Assembly: GCF_009362735.1 (NCBI RefSeq)
Contig: NZ_WHNP01000008.1
Location: 124,001 to 188,000, forward strand
Direction of reading: 5' to 3'
Origin: Paraburkholderia franconis
Lineage (GTDB): Bacteria > Pseudomonadota > Gammaproteobacteria > Burkholderiales > Burkholderiaceae
Length of the DNA: 64,000 bases
Below, in pieces: positions 27,590 to 37,849 of this stretch; positions within the stretch are counted from its first letter, which is position 1; each line of letters opens with the position of its first letter. The position numbers were made by a program, and so were the translations under genes. The notes beneath the pieces are model-generated. The model was not told the origin of the DNA. It saw nothing but the letters and a program-made list of their open reading frames with translations, and searched no databases.

Positions 27590-28342
27590 ATGAAGCATCA
27601 CGATCAGGTGGCCGACGCGTTCGGCTCGACAGCGGCCGCGTATCTGACGAGCCAGGTGCACGCGACGGGCGCGGACTTGCAGGCGCTGGCGACGGCCGTC
27701 GCGGCGACGCCGGGCGCGGCCGTGCTCGACATGGGGTGTGGGGCGGGACACGCGAGTTTCGCCGTTGCGCCGCACGCCGGATCCGTCGTCACCTACGATA
27801 TCGCGCCGCAGATGCTGGCCACCGTCGACGCCGCCGCGCAGGAGCGCGGGCTGTCGAACATCCGGACCTCGCAGGGCGCGGCCGAGAAGCTGCCGTTCGC
27901 CGATGCGTCGTTCGACTGGGTGATCAGCCGGATGAGCGCGCATCATTGGCACGACGTGCCGCTGGCGCTCGCCGAAGTGCGGCGGGTGTTGAAGCGAGGC
28001 GGGCGTGTGCTGTTCATCGACATTGCCGGCAGCGATCATCCGTTGCTCGATACGCATCTTCAGGCAGTCGAAGTTCTGCGCGACGCTTCGCATATCCGCG
28101 ACTACCGCGTTGACGAGTGGCTCGCGTTTTTCGCCGCCACCGGGTTTTCCGCGGTCGTACGCGAGAGGTGGCGCCTGCCGATCGAGTTCGCATCGTGGGT
28201 TGCGCGGATGAGGACACCCGAGGCGCGCATCGCTGCGATCCGTTCTGTCTGGGCTTCGGCGCCCGATGAAGTCCGCGATTATTTCGATGTGCAGGACGAT
28301 GGGTCGTTCAAGCTCGATGCGTTGATGATCGAGGGGTATTGA
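27590..28342 (+). CDS. Class I SAM-dependent methyltransferase (UbiE/COQ5-like)
   Basis: A 250-residue Rossmann-fold methyltransferase. Motif I is VLDMGCGAGHASFAV (about residues 44-58), motif II VVTYDIAPQML, then an AAEKLPFADASFDWVISRMSAHHW segment and VLKRGGRVLFIDI. The pattern is that of the Methyltransf_11 group; the substrate is unknown. The ATG is preceded by AGGAG with 6-nt spacing inside the structured leader motif. It is divergent from an XRE regulator, which may control it. A long inverted repeat starts 6 bp after the stop codon. Confidence 0.9.
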   Translation: MKHHDQVADAFGSTAAAYLTSQVHATGADLQALATAVAATPGAAVLDMGCGAGHASFAVAPHAGSVVTYDIAPQMLATVDAAAQERGLSNIRTSQGAAEKLPFADASFDWVISRMSAHHWHDVPLALAEVRRVLKRGGRVLFIDIAGSDHPLLDTHLQAVEVLRDASHIRDYRVDEWLAFFAATGFSAVVRERWRLPIEFASWVARMRTPEARIAAIRSVWASAPDEVRDYFDVQDDGSFKLDALMIEGY

Positions 28343-28347
28343 GGGTG

Positions 28348-28466
28348 TTTGTCTGCGACGGCTTTTAGGTTTTGGTTTTCATGGCTTGCTGCCGGCATCC
28401 GCGGGGCGTAATCGCGAATGCCAGCGGCACGCTGAAACGACCACAAAAAAAGCCGTCGCAGACAAA
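28348..28466. repeat. 119-bp long inverted repeat between methyltransferase and ppc
   Basis: A 19-bp perfect inverted repeat (28348-28366 with 28448-28466; arms begin TTTGTCTGCGACGG) encloses an 81-bp spacer. The spacer holds a second imperfect stem, TGCCGGCATCCGCG with CGCGAATGCCAGCGGCA. A-rich runs follow on the plus strand (T-rich on the minus strand). It may be a bidirectional terminator of unusual size, a structured RNA or a small mobile repeat. Confidence 0.7.
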
Positions 28467-28528
28467 AAAGAAAAAAGCGGCGAATCAAAAAAGACCCGCC
28501 GCCCGCAGGGCAAACAACAAAAAAACGA

Positions 28529-31500
28529 TTAACCAGTATTCCTCAACCCTGCCGCGATCCCGTTGATCGTCAAATGAATCCCGCGTCGAACGCGCAGGTT
28601 GGTATCCCCGCCGCGGTGCCGCTTCAACAGCTCCACCTGCAGGTGGTTCAACGGATCGAGATAAGGGAAGCGGTTCTTGATCGAGCGCGCGAGCAACGGA
28701 TTATCGGAAAGCCGTTCCTTCCTGCCCGTGATCTCGGAAAGCACATTCGACGTCCGCTCCCACTCGGCGACGATCCGCTCGAACACATGCTTGCGCAGCT
28801 TCTTGTCCGTGACGAGCGCCGCGTAGCGCGACGCCACCGCGAGGTCCGTCTTCGCGAGCACCATGTCCATGTTGGACAGCAGATTCGAGAAGAACGGCCA
28901 CGTCTTGTGCATCTTGCGCAGCAGGTTCAACCGCCGCTCACGCTCCACATTCGAGTCCGACGCATCGAGCCATCCGGCCACGGCGCTGCCGAAGCCATAC
29001 CAGCCTGTCAGCAGCAACCGGCATTGGCCCCATGAAAAGCCCCACGGAATCGCGCGCAGGTCTTCGATCTTGCGTTGCTTCGGGTCCTGCAGCTTGCGCG
29101 ACGCCGGCCGGCTGCCGATGTTCAGCTCGGCGATTTCCGCGATCGGCGTCGACGAGAAGAAGTAGTCGGTGAAGCCGGGCGTTTCATAGACCAGCGCGCG
29201 GTACGATGCCATCGCCGCGTCGGAGAGCGTCTGCATCGTCTCCTCGAAGTCGGGCAGTTGCGCGGGCGCATTGCCGTGCGGCAGCAGCGAGGCTTCGAGC
29301 GTCGCGGCGACGACCGTCTCCAGATTGCGCCGGCCGATCTCGGGGTTGCCGAACTTGCTCGCGATCACTTCGCCCTGTTCCGTCAAGCGGATCTGGCCGT
29401 CGACGGTGCCCGGCGGCTGCGACAGGATCGCCTGATACGTCGGGCCGCCGCCGCGTCCGACCGTGCCGCCGCGGCCATGGAACAGACGCATCGTGATGTT
29501 GCGCTCGTTGAAGAGCGACACGAGTGCCAGCTCCGCGCGATACAGCTCCCAGTTCGACGTCAGGAAGCCGCCGTCCTTGTTGCTGTCCGAATAACCGAGC
29601 ATTACTTCCTGCTCTTTGCCCTGGTTCTCAATGATGGCATCGACGCCCGGCAGCGCGAGCAGGTCGCGCATGATGTGCGGCGCGTTGCGCAAGTCGGGAA
29701 TCGTCTCGAAGAGCGGGATCACCATCAGGCCGGCGCGCGCCGGATCGACGGGATTGCCGAGCGAGCCTTGCAGCAGGCCCGCTTCCTTCTGCAGCAACAT
29801 CACTTCGACGAGATCGCTGACCGTCTCCGTGTGCGAAATGATGTAGTTGCGCACCGCGCGCGCGCCGAACTTCTCGCGCGTCACGCGCGCCTGTTCGAGC
29901 ACGCCGAGTTCGCTCTTCACGAGATCCGAGTATTCGACGTACGGCGAGCGCAACAGGCGCGGCTGCGACAGCTCCGCGAGCAGAACGCGGAGCTTGTCCG
30001 CTTCGGGCAGCGCGGCGTAGTCGCTTTCGACGCCCGCGCGGCGCAGCAGCTCGGCGATCACCGCTTCGTGAATGTCCGAGCTTTGGCGCAGATCGATGCT
30101 CGCGAGATGGAAGCCGAACACTTCGGCCGCGCGCGTCAACGGCGACAGGCGCGGCGTCGCGAGCGACGCGCCGTGATGCTCGGCAAGCGACTCGATCAGC
30201 ACATGCAGATCGTGTACGAACTCGGAAGCGTCGCCATACGGAATTGCGCGAATCTTCGGCACGCCGGGGCCCGCGCTGCGCACGGGCACGACGCCTTCGC
30301 CGAGGCGCACGCGCGCGCTCGCGGCAAGTCGCGTATAGATGCCGATCAGCGCGCGCCGGTACGGCTCGTCGGTGCGGTGCGGCGAGTGATCGGGCGAGGC
30401 GTCCGCGAGCGCCTTCACCGCTTCGCTTGCACCCGCCAGCAGGTTCGACACCGACAGCTCCGCACCGAGCTTGTGCACCTGCTCCAGATAGTGCTCGAAG
30501 ATCACCGCGGCCTGGCGCGTGATCGCGTTTTCAAGCGTTTCGCCCGTGACGTTCGGATTGCCGTCGCGGTCGCCGCCGATCCAGCTGCCCATCTGGAAGA
30601 AGGACGGCAGGCGCGCGTCGAGGCCATGCTCGACCAGCGCTTCTTCGATATCGGCGTAGAGCGCGGGAATTTCTTCGAGGAAGGTCGCGCGGTAGTACGA
30701 CAGCGCGTTCTCGATTTCATCGGCGACGGTGAGGCGCGAATCGCGCAGCATGCGCGTCTGCCACAGCGACGTCACGCGCGCGCGCAGCAGCAAGTCGTTC
30801 TGCAGGTGCTCGCGCGCCGTCAGCGGCTGGTCACGTTCGGCGAGCAGCCGCGCGATGTCGTGCTGCGCGTCGAGAATGCTCTTGCGCTGCACTTCCGTCG
30901 GGTGCGCCGTCAGCACGGGGACGATCAGCGCGTCGTTGAAGAACTGCTGCAAAACGGGCGTCGCGGCGGCGTTCGCTTCGACGAGACGGTCGAGCGCGTG
31001 CGCGACCGTGCCAGGCTGCGACGTCGAGCCGGCCAGATCGTGAATGCGGTGCCGGCGGTTGCGATGGCGGTCTTCGGCGATGTTCGCGAGATGCGAGAAG
31101 TAGCTGAACGCGCGCACGACGCTCACCGTCTGCTCGGGCGACAGCGCGCGCAATTTCTTTTCGAGCGTCTGCGCGGCGACGCTGTCGTCTTCGCGCCGAA
31201 AGCGCACCGCGTGCTGGCGAATCGTCTCGACCACGTCAAATACCTCGTCGCCTTCCTGCTCGCGCACCACGTCGCCGAGCAGCCGCCCCAGATAGCGGAT
31301 GTCCTCGAAGAGCGGCTGATCCTTGTCCTCGCGCGTGCGGGCGTTGTCTTTCAGCGGCGCGGCCTGCTGCTTGCTGGCGCTGTTGTTCTTGATTCGTTTC
31401 GACAGGCTGTTGGCGGCCGCTTTGGCCGCCTTGGTCTTCGTGGATTTGCCGGTTTTGCCGGATTCGAGGGCTTGCGTTGCTTTCAGTGCCTTCGCGGCCT

Positions 31501-31597
31501 TGACAGCCTTGGCGGCGGAAGCGGCCGATGCGGTGTTTGCAGCGTCGGGCGAGGCAGTGTTGCGGCGGGCAGGGCGCGCCGATCCGGAAGACGTCAC
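28529..31597 (-). CDS. ppc: Phosphoenolpyruvate carboxylase
   Basis: Ppc makes oxaloacetate from PEP and bicarbonate, refilling the TCA cycle. The 1022-residue protein contains the catalytic-His region [26 protein letters not shown] and the glycine loop [14 protein letters not shown], and ends in the conserved GLRNTG. About 85 residues of Ala/Lys-rich low-complexity sequence precede the conserved domain. It starts with GTG after TGAGGAAACATC. Downstream, T-runs and the 28348-28466 inverted repeat probably end transcription. Confidence 0.97.
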   Translation of the reverse strand: MTSSGSARPARRNTASPDAANTASAASAAKAVKAAKALKATQALESGKTGKSTKTKAAKAAANSLSKRIKNNSASKQQAAPLKDNARTREDKDQPLFEDIRYLGRLLGDVVREQEGDEVFDVVETIRQHAVRFRREDDSVAAQTLEKKLRALSPEQTVSVVRAFSYFSHLANIAEDRHRNRRHRIHDLAGSTSQPGTVAHALDRLVEANAAATPVLQQFFNDALIVPVLTAHPTEVQRKSILDAQHDIARLLAERDQPLTAREHLQNDLLLRARVTSLWQTRMLRDSRLTVADEIENALSYYRATFLEEIPALYADIEEALVEHGLDARLPSFFQMGSWIGGDRDGNPNVTGETLENAITRQAAVIFEHYLEQVHKLGAELSVSNLLAGASEAVKALADASPDHSPHRTDEPYRRALIGIYTRLAASARVRLGEGVVPVRSAGPGVPKIRAIPYGDASEFVHDLHVLIESLAEHHGASLATPRLSPLTRAAEVFGFHLASIDLRQSSDIHEAVIAELLRRAGVESDYAALPEADKLRVLLAELSQPRLLRSPYVEYSDLVKSELGVLEQARVTREKFGARAVRNYIISHTETVSDLVEVMLLQKEAGLLQGSLGNPVDPARAGLMVIPLFETIPDLRNAPHIMRDLLALPGVDAIIENQGKEQEVMLGYSDSNKDGGFLTSNWELYRAELALVSLFNERNITMRLFHGRGGTVGRGGGPTYQAILSQPPGTVDGQIRLTEQGEVIASKFGNPEIGRRNLETVVAATLEASLLPHGNAPAQLPDFEETMQTLSDAAMASYRALVYETPGFTDYFFSSTPIAEIAELNIGSRPASRKLQDPKQRKIEDLRAIPWGFSWGQCRLLLTGWYGFGSAVAGWLDASDSNVERERRLNLLRKMHKTWPFFSNLLSNMDMVLAKTDLAVASRYAALVTDKKLRKHVFERIVAEWERTSNVLSEITGRKERLSDNPLLARSIKNRFPYLDPLNHLQVELLKRHRGGDTNLRVRRGIHLTINGIAAGLRNTG

Positions 31598-31961
31598 GAT
31601 GTTTCCTCAGGAAAGCCAGGGTCTAAAGAATGTGGACTGCAACTTCGGTTACTGCGGGGAACTGCGCTAAAAGCCTGTCAACGATGCGGCGCGCGATGGA
31701 GGAAGGGCCGGTTGCGCGTGCTGCGCCGCATTAGATGATCGCGCATGCGGCGCCTCGACGCGCGAACGACCGTGCTCGGGCTTCTGGCGGCCACGCAAGT
31801 CACGAATCGATACGGCTCATGGAGCAATCGGCGCCGACACCGTGCGCGAACCCGTCTCCTCCATCGAACTGCTTCGGCATGGCCGTGCGGCCAGCGAGAG
31901 GTTGCCGAAGCGCGTGCTAACATTGTTTGTTATTACATCCCGTCGTTCAATGACTCAAACA
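31598..31961. other. Divergent gap between ppc and hemC
   Basis: A 364-bp stretch with no credible gene. It has three related ATGCGGCGC sequences (31684-31692, inverted at 31723-31731, direct at 31745-31753), the first two able to form a 9-bp stem. An A/T-rich patch (31918-31940) just before hemC probably holds its promoter, but no clean -35/-10 pair was found. Confidence 0.4.
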
Positions 31962-32945
31962 ATGAATTCCGAGACGCTTTCGCTCACGCCGCCCACTACG
32001 CTTGTCATCGCGTCGCGGGAAAGCCGCCTCGCAATGTGGCAGGCCGAGCACGTGCAGTGTGCGCTGCACAAATTATATCCATCTTGTGACGTAAAAATCC
32101 TCGGAATGACGACTCGCGGCGATCAGATTCTCGATCGCACGCTGTCGAAGGTCGGTGGCAAGGGGCTGTTCGTGAAGGAGCTGGAGAACGCGCTCGCCGA
32201 CGGCCGCGCCGATCTCGCCGTTCATTCGCTGAAAGACGTGCCGATGGAACTGCCCGAAGGCTTTGCGCTGTCCACCATCATGGAGCGCGAAGACCCGCGC
32301 GATGCATTCGTCTCGAACCAGTACGACACGCTTGCCGCGCTGCCGCCCGGCAGCGTGATCGGCACGTCGAGCCTGCGCCGCGAAGCGATGCTGCGCGCGC
32401 GCTATCCGCAACTCGTCGTGAAGCCGCTGCGCGGCAATCTCGATACGCGGCTGGCCAAGCTCGATCGCGGCGACTACGCGGCCATCATTCTTGCCGCCGC
32501 CGGGCTGAAGCGTCTCGGTCTCGCCGGGCGCATCCGTTCGCTGCTCGATCCCGCCGACAGCCTGCCCGCCGCGGGCCAGGGCGCGCTCGGCATCGAGATT
32601 CGCGCGGACCGCGCGGACCTCGCCGCGTGGCTCGCGCCGCTGCATCACGAGCACACGGCCGCCGCTGTCGAAGCGGAGCGCATGGTGTCGCGCGCGCTCG
32701 GCGGCAGTTGCGAAGTGCCGCTCGCGGCCTACGCGATCTGGCATGACGGCGCGCTGCATCTGCGTGGCATCGTCGCGACGCCCGACGGGCAGCGCGTGCT
32801 CTCCGCCCAGGCCTCGGCGCCCGCGCCGACCACGGGCGCCGCGCTCGAACTCGGCCGCGAAGTCGCGAGCCAGCTCGAAGCGCAAGGCGCGATGGACATC
32901 GTCCGCGCGCTCAGCACGGCGAGCGGGCCGGCGAATGCCCCGTGA
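31962..32945 (+). CDS. hemC: Porphobilinogen deaminase (hydroxymethylbilane synthase)
   Basis: HemC links four porphobilinogens into hydroxymethylbilane. The 327-residue protein has the typical [15 protein letters not shown] start, [24 protein letters not shown] and GTSSLRRE motifs. The dipyrromethane cofactor Cys250 is in [13 protein letters not shown] chose the ATG giving [10 protein letters not shown]; an ATG four codons earlier is possible. Its stop overlaps the start of hemDX (GTG 32942, ATG 32945), showing translational coupling. Confidence 0.97.
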   Translation: MNSETLSLTPPTTLVIASRESRLAMWQAEHVQCALHKLYPSCDVKILGMTTRGDQILDRTLSKVGGKGLFVKELENALADGRADLAVHSLKDVPMELPEGFALSTIMEREDPRDAFVSNQYDTLAALPPGSVIGTSSLRREAMLRARYPQLVVKPLRGNLDTRLAKLDRGDYAAIILAAAGLKRLGLAGRIRSLLDPADSLPAAGQGALGIEIRADRADLAAWLAPLHHEHTAAAVEAERMVSRALGGSCEVPLAAYAIWHDGALHLRGIVATPDGQRVLSAQASAPAPTTGAALELGREVASQLEAQGAMDIVRALSTASGPANAP

Positions 32946-34999
32946 TGGCGGCCGGCTCGAACACGACATCCGCTGATTCCCCGTCGACGGACGGCGCAGG
33001 CCCGTCGCGCGGCGCGCACCTGACCGTCGTGCTGACGAGGCCGGCGGGACAGTCGGACGCGCTCGCCAAGCTGCTGCACGACGCGAGTGTCGCGACCGTC
33101 GAATTTCCGCTGATCGAGATCGCGCCCGCGGACGACGAAGGCCCGCTGCGCGCGGCGCTCGCGTCGCTCGACCGGTACGCGCTCGTCGTGTTCGTGTCGC
33201 CGAACGCCGTCGATTACGCATTCGCGCGCCATGACGCGATCTGGCCGCATGCGCTGCCCGTCGGCGTCGTCGGCCCGGGCAGCGTCGCGGCGCTCGCGAA
33301 GCACGGCGTCGAAGCGCCCGCTTACACGGTGATCAGCCCGGGCGCTCCCGCCGACGACAACGACGGCGCGCGCTTCGACTCCGAAGCGCTGTACGCGGCG
33401 CTCGAAGCGTCGCTGGGCGAGAACGCGTTCGAAGGCAAGCGCGTGCTGATCGTGCGCGGCGACGGCGGCCGCGAATGGCTCGCCGACCGTCTGCGCGAAG
33501 CGGGCGCCGAAGTGGAGACCGTCGCGGCTTACCGGCGGCTCGTGCCCGAGCCGTCGATCGGCGCATGGTCGCGCGTTCATGCGCTGCTGTCCGGCGAATC
33601 GAAGACGCCGCACGCGTGGCTCGTCACCAGCTCCGAAGGCGTGCGCAATCTCGGCGAACTCGCGAATGACCATCTGACCGTCGGCGAGCAGGCGCAACTG
33701 AAACGCGCGATGTTCGTCGCGCCCCATCCGCGCATCGCGGAAACCGCGCGGGGATTGGGTTTTGATAGCATTACGGTGTCCGGTGCGGGCGATGAACGTA
33801 TCGCGCGCACGCTGTTGTCCCTCGCTGTTCCTTCCGAAGTTCAACCGGTCCAGTCCAACCCGGCACAAGAACGCATGACTGATACCAACGCATCCACGAA
33901 TCCCACGCCCAATGCCGCGCCGCGGCCCGCCACCACGCTGCCGCCGAATCAGCCCTTTACGCCTTACGAAATGCAGCAACCGAAACGCGGCAAGGGCACG
34001 GGGTTGCTCTGGATCGTCATCGCACTGGTGCTCATCGTGGCGGTCGCGGGCGGCCTCGCGCTGAACCGCAGGGTGATCAAGCTCGATCAGCAACTGTCGC
34101 ATCGCCAGCAGGCCAACGACGCATCGACGGCCGAGCTGCGCGTGAAGACGGAGCAGGCCGTCGCGACCGTGCAAGCCGCCAACGCGCAGATTGCGCAGCT
34201 CGAAGGCAAGCTCGCCGATGCGCAGAACGCGCAACAGGCGCTGCAGCAGCAATACGCGGATCTCGCGCGCAACCGCGACGACTGGACGATGGCCGAAGTC
34301 GGCCAGATGCTGTCAAGCGCCAGCGAGCAGTTGCAGCTGACGGGCAACACGCAGCTCGCGCTCTTCGCGCTGCAAAGCGCCGACACGCGCCTCGCCGCCT
34401 CGGACGGCGCGCAGGTGCTGGCCGTGCGCAAGGCGATCGCGCAGGACATCGACAAGCTGAAGTCGGCGCCTTCGACGGATCTGACAGGCCTCGCGATCAA
34501 GCTCGACGACGCGATCGACCAGGTCGACCAGCTGCCGCTTTCAGGCGAGGCGCCCATCGCGCACGCGACGCCGCGCGCGGCCGAGCCGAAGGACGTCGAC
34601 CGCGTCGCGGCCGCCACGGGCGAGCCGAAGTGGAAGGTGTGGTGGAACCAGTTCGTGACGGGCGTCGGCCAGCAGCTGACCAGTCTCGTGCAGGTGCGCC
34701 GCCTCGATCACGCCGATACGATGCTCGTGTCCCCCGATCAGGGCTACTTCCTGCGCGAGAACCTGAAGCTGCGTCTGCTGTCGGCGCGACTGGCGCTGCT
34801 CGCGCGAAACCAGACCACGCTCAAGTCCGATCTCAACGCCGCGGATGAGGCGCTAGCGCGTTACTTCGACGCGTCGTCGAAGAAAGTGCAGACCGCGCGC
34901 GATCTCGTGAAGGAGGTCGACCAGGGCTCGGGGGCCGTCGAAGTGCCGAACCTGAATACGAGCCTGCAGGCCGTGCATCAATACCGGAACCGGGGCTAA
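32945..34999 (+). CDS. hemD: HemDX: uroporphyrinogen-III synthase fused to HemX-like membrane protein
   Basis: The N-terminal ~285 residues are HemD, which cyclises hydroxymethylbilane to uroporphyrinogen III (VVLTRPAGQSDAL, VFVSPNAVDYA, VAAYRRL). A Pro/Thr-rich linker, a single membrane segment (about residues 353-377) and a HemX-type periplasmic coiled-coil domain follow, about 684 residues in all. HemX domains are often misnamed uroporphyrin-III C-methyltransferase; no SAM-binding methyltransferase motifs are present here. An internal in-frame ATG at 33875 (MTDTNAS) begins exactly at the junction and could yield HemX alone. hemY follows after 2 bp. Confidence 0.93.
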   Translation: MAAGSNTTSADSPSTDGAGPSRGAHLTVVLTRPAGQSDALAKLLHDASVATVEFPLIEIAPADDEGPLRAALASLDRYALVVFVSPNAVDYAFARHDAIWPHALPVGVVGPGSVAALAKHGVEAPAYTVISPGAPADDNDGARFDSEALYAALEASLGENAFEGKRVLIVRGDGGREWLADRLREAGAEVETVAAYRRLVPEPSIGAWSRVHALLSGESKTPHAWLVTSSEGVRNLGELANDHLTVGEQAQLKRAMFVAPHPRIAETARGLGFDSITVSGAGDERIARTLLSLAVPSEVQPVQSNPAQERMTDTNASTNPTPNAAPRPATTLPPNQPFTPYEMQQPKRGKGTGLLWIVIALVLIVAVAGGLALNRRVIKLDQQLSHRQQANDASTAELRVKTEQAVATVQAANAQIAQLEGKLADAQNAQQALQQQYADLARNRDDWTMAEVGQMLSSASEQLQLTGNTQLALFALQSADTRLAASDGAQVLAVRKAIAQDIDKLKSAPSTDLTGLAIKLDDAIDQVDQLPLSGEAPIAHATPRAAEPKDVDRVAAATGEPKWKVWWNQFVTGVGQQLTSLVQVRRLDHADTMLVSPDQGYFLRENLKLRLLSARLALLARNQTTLKSDLNAADEALARYFDASSKKVQTARDLVKEVDQGSGAVEVPNLNTSLQAVHQYRNRG

Positions 35000-35001
35000 T
35001 C

Positions 35002-36192
35002 ATGGCGCTGCGTGGACTTCTCTGGCTCGCATTCCTGTTCGCGATCGCCGTCGTGCTCGCGCTCGTCGGGCGCTTCGACACCGGCCAGGTGCTGCTCGTC
35101 TATCCGCCGTATCGCGTCGATATTTCGTTGAACCTGTTCGTCGTCGGCCTCATCGTCACGTTCATCGTGATGTATGTGCTGCTGCGCATCGTGCGCAACA
35201 TCTGGGACATGCCGCGTCGCGTGGCCGCGTACCGCGCGCGTCAGCGCGTCGCGAAGGCGCATTCGGCGTTGCGTGACGCGATCGCGAATCTATATGCCGG
35301 GCGTTTCTCGCGCGCCGAAAAGGCCGCACGCGATTCGCTCGCGAATCCGGCCAACAAGGGCGCGGCGGGCCTGATCGCGGCGAACGCCGCGCACCGGATG
35401 CACGAGTACGCGCGCCGCGACGAATATCTCGCGCAGATCGATGCAGCCGACTGGCAGGATGCGCGTCTGATGGCGACGGCCGACATGCGCGCCGATGGCC
35501 GCGATGCCGATGGCGCGCTGCTCGCGCTCACCGAAATGCAGTCGCAGGGCGGCCGCCGCATTCACGCGCAGCAGATCGCGCTGCGCGCGCAGCAGCAGTT
35601 GAAGAACTGGGGCGAAGTGCTCAAGCTCGTCAAGACGCTCGAAAAGCGTGAGGCGATTCATCCCGCCGTGGCCGTGCGTCTACGTCAACTGGCGGCGGAA
35701 AACCTGTTGCGCGATCGCCGGCACAATGCCGACGCGCTGCTCGAACTGTGGCATTCGCTGACGCCGACCGAGCGCCATTCGCCGCGCCTCGCCGATCTCG
35801 CAGCCGAGTTGCTGGTCGCGCTGAACCGTCCGCAGGAGGCGCGCAAGATCGTCGAGGACGCGCTTGCGCAGAACTGGGACGCGCGCCTCTTGCGCCGCTA
35901 TCCGGATACGACGGGCGGCGATGCGCTGCCCTTGATCCAGAAGGCCGAAGGCTGGCGCAAGGAGCGCCCCGACGACGCCGATCTGCTGTTCACGCTGGGC
36001 CGTCTGTGTCTGCATCAGCAGTTGTGGGGCAAGGCGCAATCGTTCCTCGAACAGGCGCTGAAGCAAGCCGACAACGAGACGCTCAAGATCCGCTCGCACC
36101 GCGCGCTCGCGCGGCTGCACGAACAGCTGGGCGATGCATCGAAGGCGAGCGAGCACTATCGCGAGAGCGCGCTGGCGATGAATATCGTCTGA
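35002..36192 (+). CDS. hemY: HemY, haem-biosynthesis-associated TPR membrane protein
   Basis: A 396-residue protein with two N-terminal membrane segments (about residues 5-25 and 40-62) and a cytosolic or periplasmic tail of TPR-like helices (for example residues 320-390, LLFTLGRLCLHQQLWGKAQSFLEQAL). It belongs to the proteobacterial HemY_N family, not to protoporphyrinogen oxidase. Its precise role in haem synthesis is not settled. It is the last gene of hemC-hemDX-hemY and is followed by a strong terminator. Confidence 0.93.
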   Translation: MALRGLLWLAFLFAIAVVLALVGRFDTGQVLLVYPPYRVDISLNLFVVGLIVTFIVMYVLLRIVRNIWDMPRRVAAYRARQRVAKAHSALRDAIANLYAGRFSRAEKAARDSLANPANKGAAGLIAANAAHRMHEYARRDEYLAQIDAADWQDARLMATADMRADGRDADGALLALTEMQSQGGRRIHAQQIALRAQQQLKNWGEVLKLVKTLEKREAIHPAVAVRLRQLAAENLLRDRRHNADALLELWHSLTPTERHSPRLADLAAELLVALNRPQEARKIVEDALAQNWDARLLRRYPDTTGGDALPLIQKAEGWRKERPDDADLLFTLGRLCLHQQLWGKAQSFLEQALKQADNETLKIRSHRALARLHEQLGDASKASEHYRESALAMNIV

Positions 36193-36220
36193 TGCGCTGA
36201 ACGGCTCGGGCCTCAAGTGA

Positions 36221-36256
36221 AAAACCCTCGGTGACTGGGTAGTCACCGAGGGTTTT
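36221..36256. terminator. Bidirectional terminator between hemY and MFS gene
   Basis: A 16-bp perfect stem: AAAACCCTCGGTGACT (36221-36236), loop GGGT, AGTCACCGAGGGTTTT (36241-36256), with T or A runs on both sides. It serves the convergent hem operon and the MFS gene. Confidence 0.93.
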
Positions 36257-36288
36257 TTCTTGCGCGAAGCCGGACGACCGGTAGGCGG

Positions 36289-37605
36289 TTATTTGTTCAC
36301 GAGCCGCGCGGGCACGCTGATCGCGAGCAGTCCGCCGAGGATCATGAACGCGGCGAGCATGTACATGCCCGAGTCGGTGGTGGAGGTGATCTGCTTGAGC
36401 CAGCCCACCGCGTACGGGCTCAGGAAGCCCGCGAGATTGCCGATCGAGTTGATCATCGCGATGCCCGCCGCTGCGCCCGTGCCCGCGAGGAAGGACGTCG
36501 GCAGGCTCCAGAAGAGCGGCAGCGTCGTGATGATGCCCATCGTCGCGAGTGTGAGCGCGGCCATCGCGAGCGTCGTATCGTGCGCCCAGACCACGGACAA
36601 CACGAGGCCGAGCGCGCCCGCGAAGCCCGGCAGCGCGACGTGCCAGCGGCGCTCGCGCGTGCGGTCGGCGCTGCGCGCGACGAGCACCATCGCGATCACG
36701 GCGGCAGCGAACGGGATCGCCGAAAGCAGGCCGATCATGAACGCATCGGTGACGCCCGTCGACTTGATGATGGTCGGCAGCCAGAAGCTCACGCCGTACA
36801 GGCCCATCACGAACGAGAAGTAGATCAGGCTCATCAGCAGCACGCGCGGGCTCATCATCACCTTGCCGATCGAGTGATCTTCCTTCGTCGCCTCTTCCGC
36901 GGCGATATTGCGCTCGAGCAGTTCGCGCTCCTGGTCCGTCAGCCACTTCGCCTTCGAGATGCGGTCGTCGAGCACGACGAACACCAGAATGCCGACGATC
37001 ACAGACGGTATGCCTTCGAGCAGAAACAGCCACTGCCAGCCATGCCAGCCGTTCGCGCCATTGAATGCCTTCAGGATGTAGCCCGAGATCGGCCCGCCGA
37101 CGACGCCCGAAATCGCGATGGCCGTCATGAACCAGGTCGTCATGCGGCCACGCCGGTGCGCCGGATACCAGTAAGTCAGGTACAGGATGATGCCGGGGAA
37201 GAAGCCCGCTTCCGCGAGACCGAGCAGAAAGCGCATCACGTAGAACATGGTGGGCGTGGTGACGAACATCGTCAGCATCGAGATGATGCCCCACGACACC
37301 ATGATCCGCGCGATCCACACCCGCGCGCCGACGCGGTGCAGGATGATGTTGCTCGGCACTTCGAAGATGAAATAGCCGATGAAGAAGATGCCCGCGCCGA
37401 AGCCATAGACGGCGTCGGAGAGACCCAGATCGGCGCTCATGCCGAGCTTCGCGAAGCCGACGTTCACGCGATCCAGATACGCGACGACATAGCTGAGCAT
37501 CAGAAGCGGCGTCAGACGCCAGGCGACTTTCCTGTAGGTCGCCTCTTCGAAAGTGGAAGGCGCGCCTGCGCCGGGATGGTGAAGCGGATTCGCAGGACTG
37601 GACAC
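36289..37605 (-). CDS. MFS transporter, anion:cation symporter (ACS) type
   Basis: A 438-residue, 12-segment major facilitator. LLMLSYVVAYLDRVNVGFAKLGM in segment 1 and RFLLGLAEAGFFPGIILYLTYWYP in segment 4 are typical of the ACS group, which imports phthalate, tartrate, sugar acids and similar organic anions. A long cytosolic loop lies at about residues 215-255. The start is a GTG six bases after AGGAG, inside the same hairpin leader as the methyltransferase gene. It lies downstream of the SDR and ALDH genes on the same strand and may import their substrate. Confidence 0.9.
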   Translation of the reverse strand: MSSPANPLHHPGAGAPSTFEEATYRKVAWRLTPLLMLSYVVAYLDRVNVGFAKLGMSADLGLSDAVYGFGAGIFFIGYFIFEVPSNIILHRVGARVWIARIMVSWGIISMLTMFVTTPTMFYVMRFLLGLAEAGFFPGIILYLTYWYPAHRRGRMTTWFMTAIAISGVVGGPISGYILKAFNGANGWHGWQWLFLLEGIPSVIVGILVFVVLDDRISKAKWLTDQERELLERNIAAEEATKEDHSIGKVMMSPRVLLMSLIYFSFVMGLYGVSFWLPTIIKSTGVTDAFMIGLLSAIPFAAAVIAMVLVARSADRTRERRWHVALPGFAGALGLVLSVVWAHDTTLAMAALTLATMGIITTLPLFWSLPTSFLAGTGAAAGIAMINSIGNLAGFLSPYAVGWLKQITSTTDSGMYMLAAFMILGGLLAISVPARLVNK

Positions 37606-37656
37606 GCGTGTCTCCTATCGACCAGCGTTGGCGTTTTGACGCCTTACGCCGGTCCT
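37606..37656 (-). promoter_or_regulatory. Structured 5' leader with Shine-Dalgarno (motif copy 3)
   Basis: On the minus strand GACCGGCGT pairs with ACGCTGGTC, with an AA/A internal loop and an inner hairpin GGCGT-CAAA-ACGCC. GATAGGAG and six bases to the GTG start follow. Relative to the copy at 27541-27589, one inner base pair changed from C-G to U-A and one outer pair from A-U to C-G, and the other differences are G-U tolerant. Confidence 0.7.
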
Positions 37657-37849
37657 ATGTAAAGCTCGTTATTGTGGAAATGACGTACCGCCGTTCGCGA
37701 TTCTAAACGTTCAATACGCGCTGAAAAGCCGCTTGACGTCGGGGAAAACACCGAGTTTTCAGCGATTGACGCGAGTCACGCGGTACGGCGCGCGGCGTGC
37801 TTGCGCGCATGGGCGGAACGCCCTGCGCGGAAGCACACTGCACGTGCCG

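Noticed and set aside
33875..34999. HemX part annotated as uroporphyrin-III C-methyltransferase
   Set aside because: It has one membrane segment and a coiled coil but none of the SAM-binding motifs of CobA/CysG-type methyltransferases.
35002..36192. Protoporphyrinogen oxidase as the function of hemY
   Set aside because: No FAD-binding GxGxxG motif. The protein is a membrane-anchored TPR protein of the proteobacterial HemY_N family, which shares only the name.
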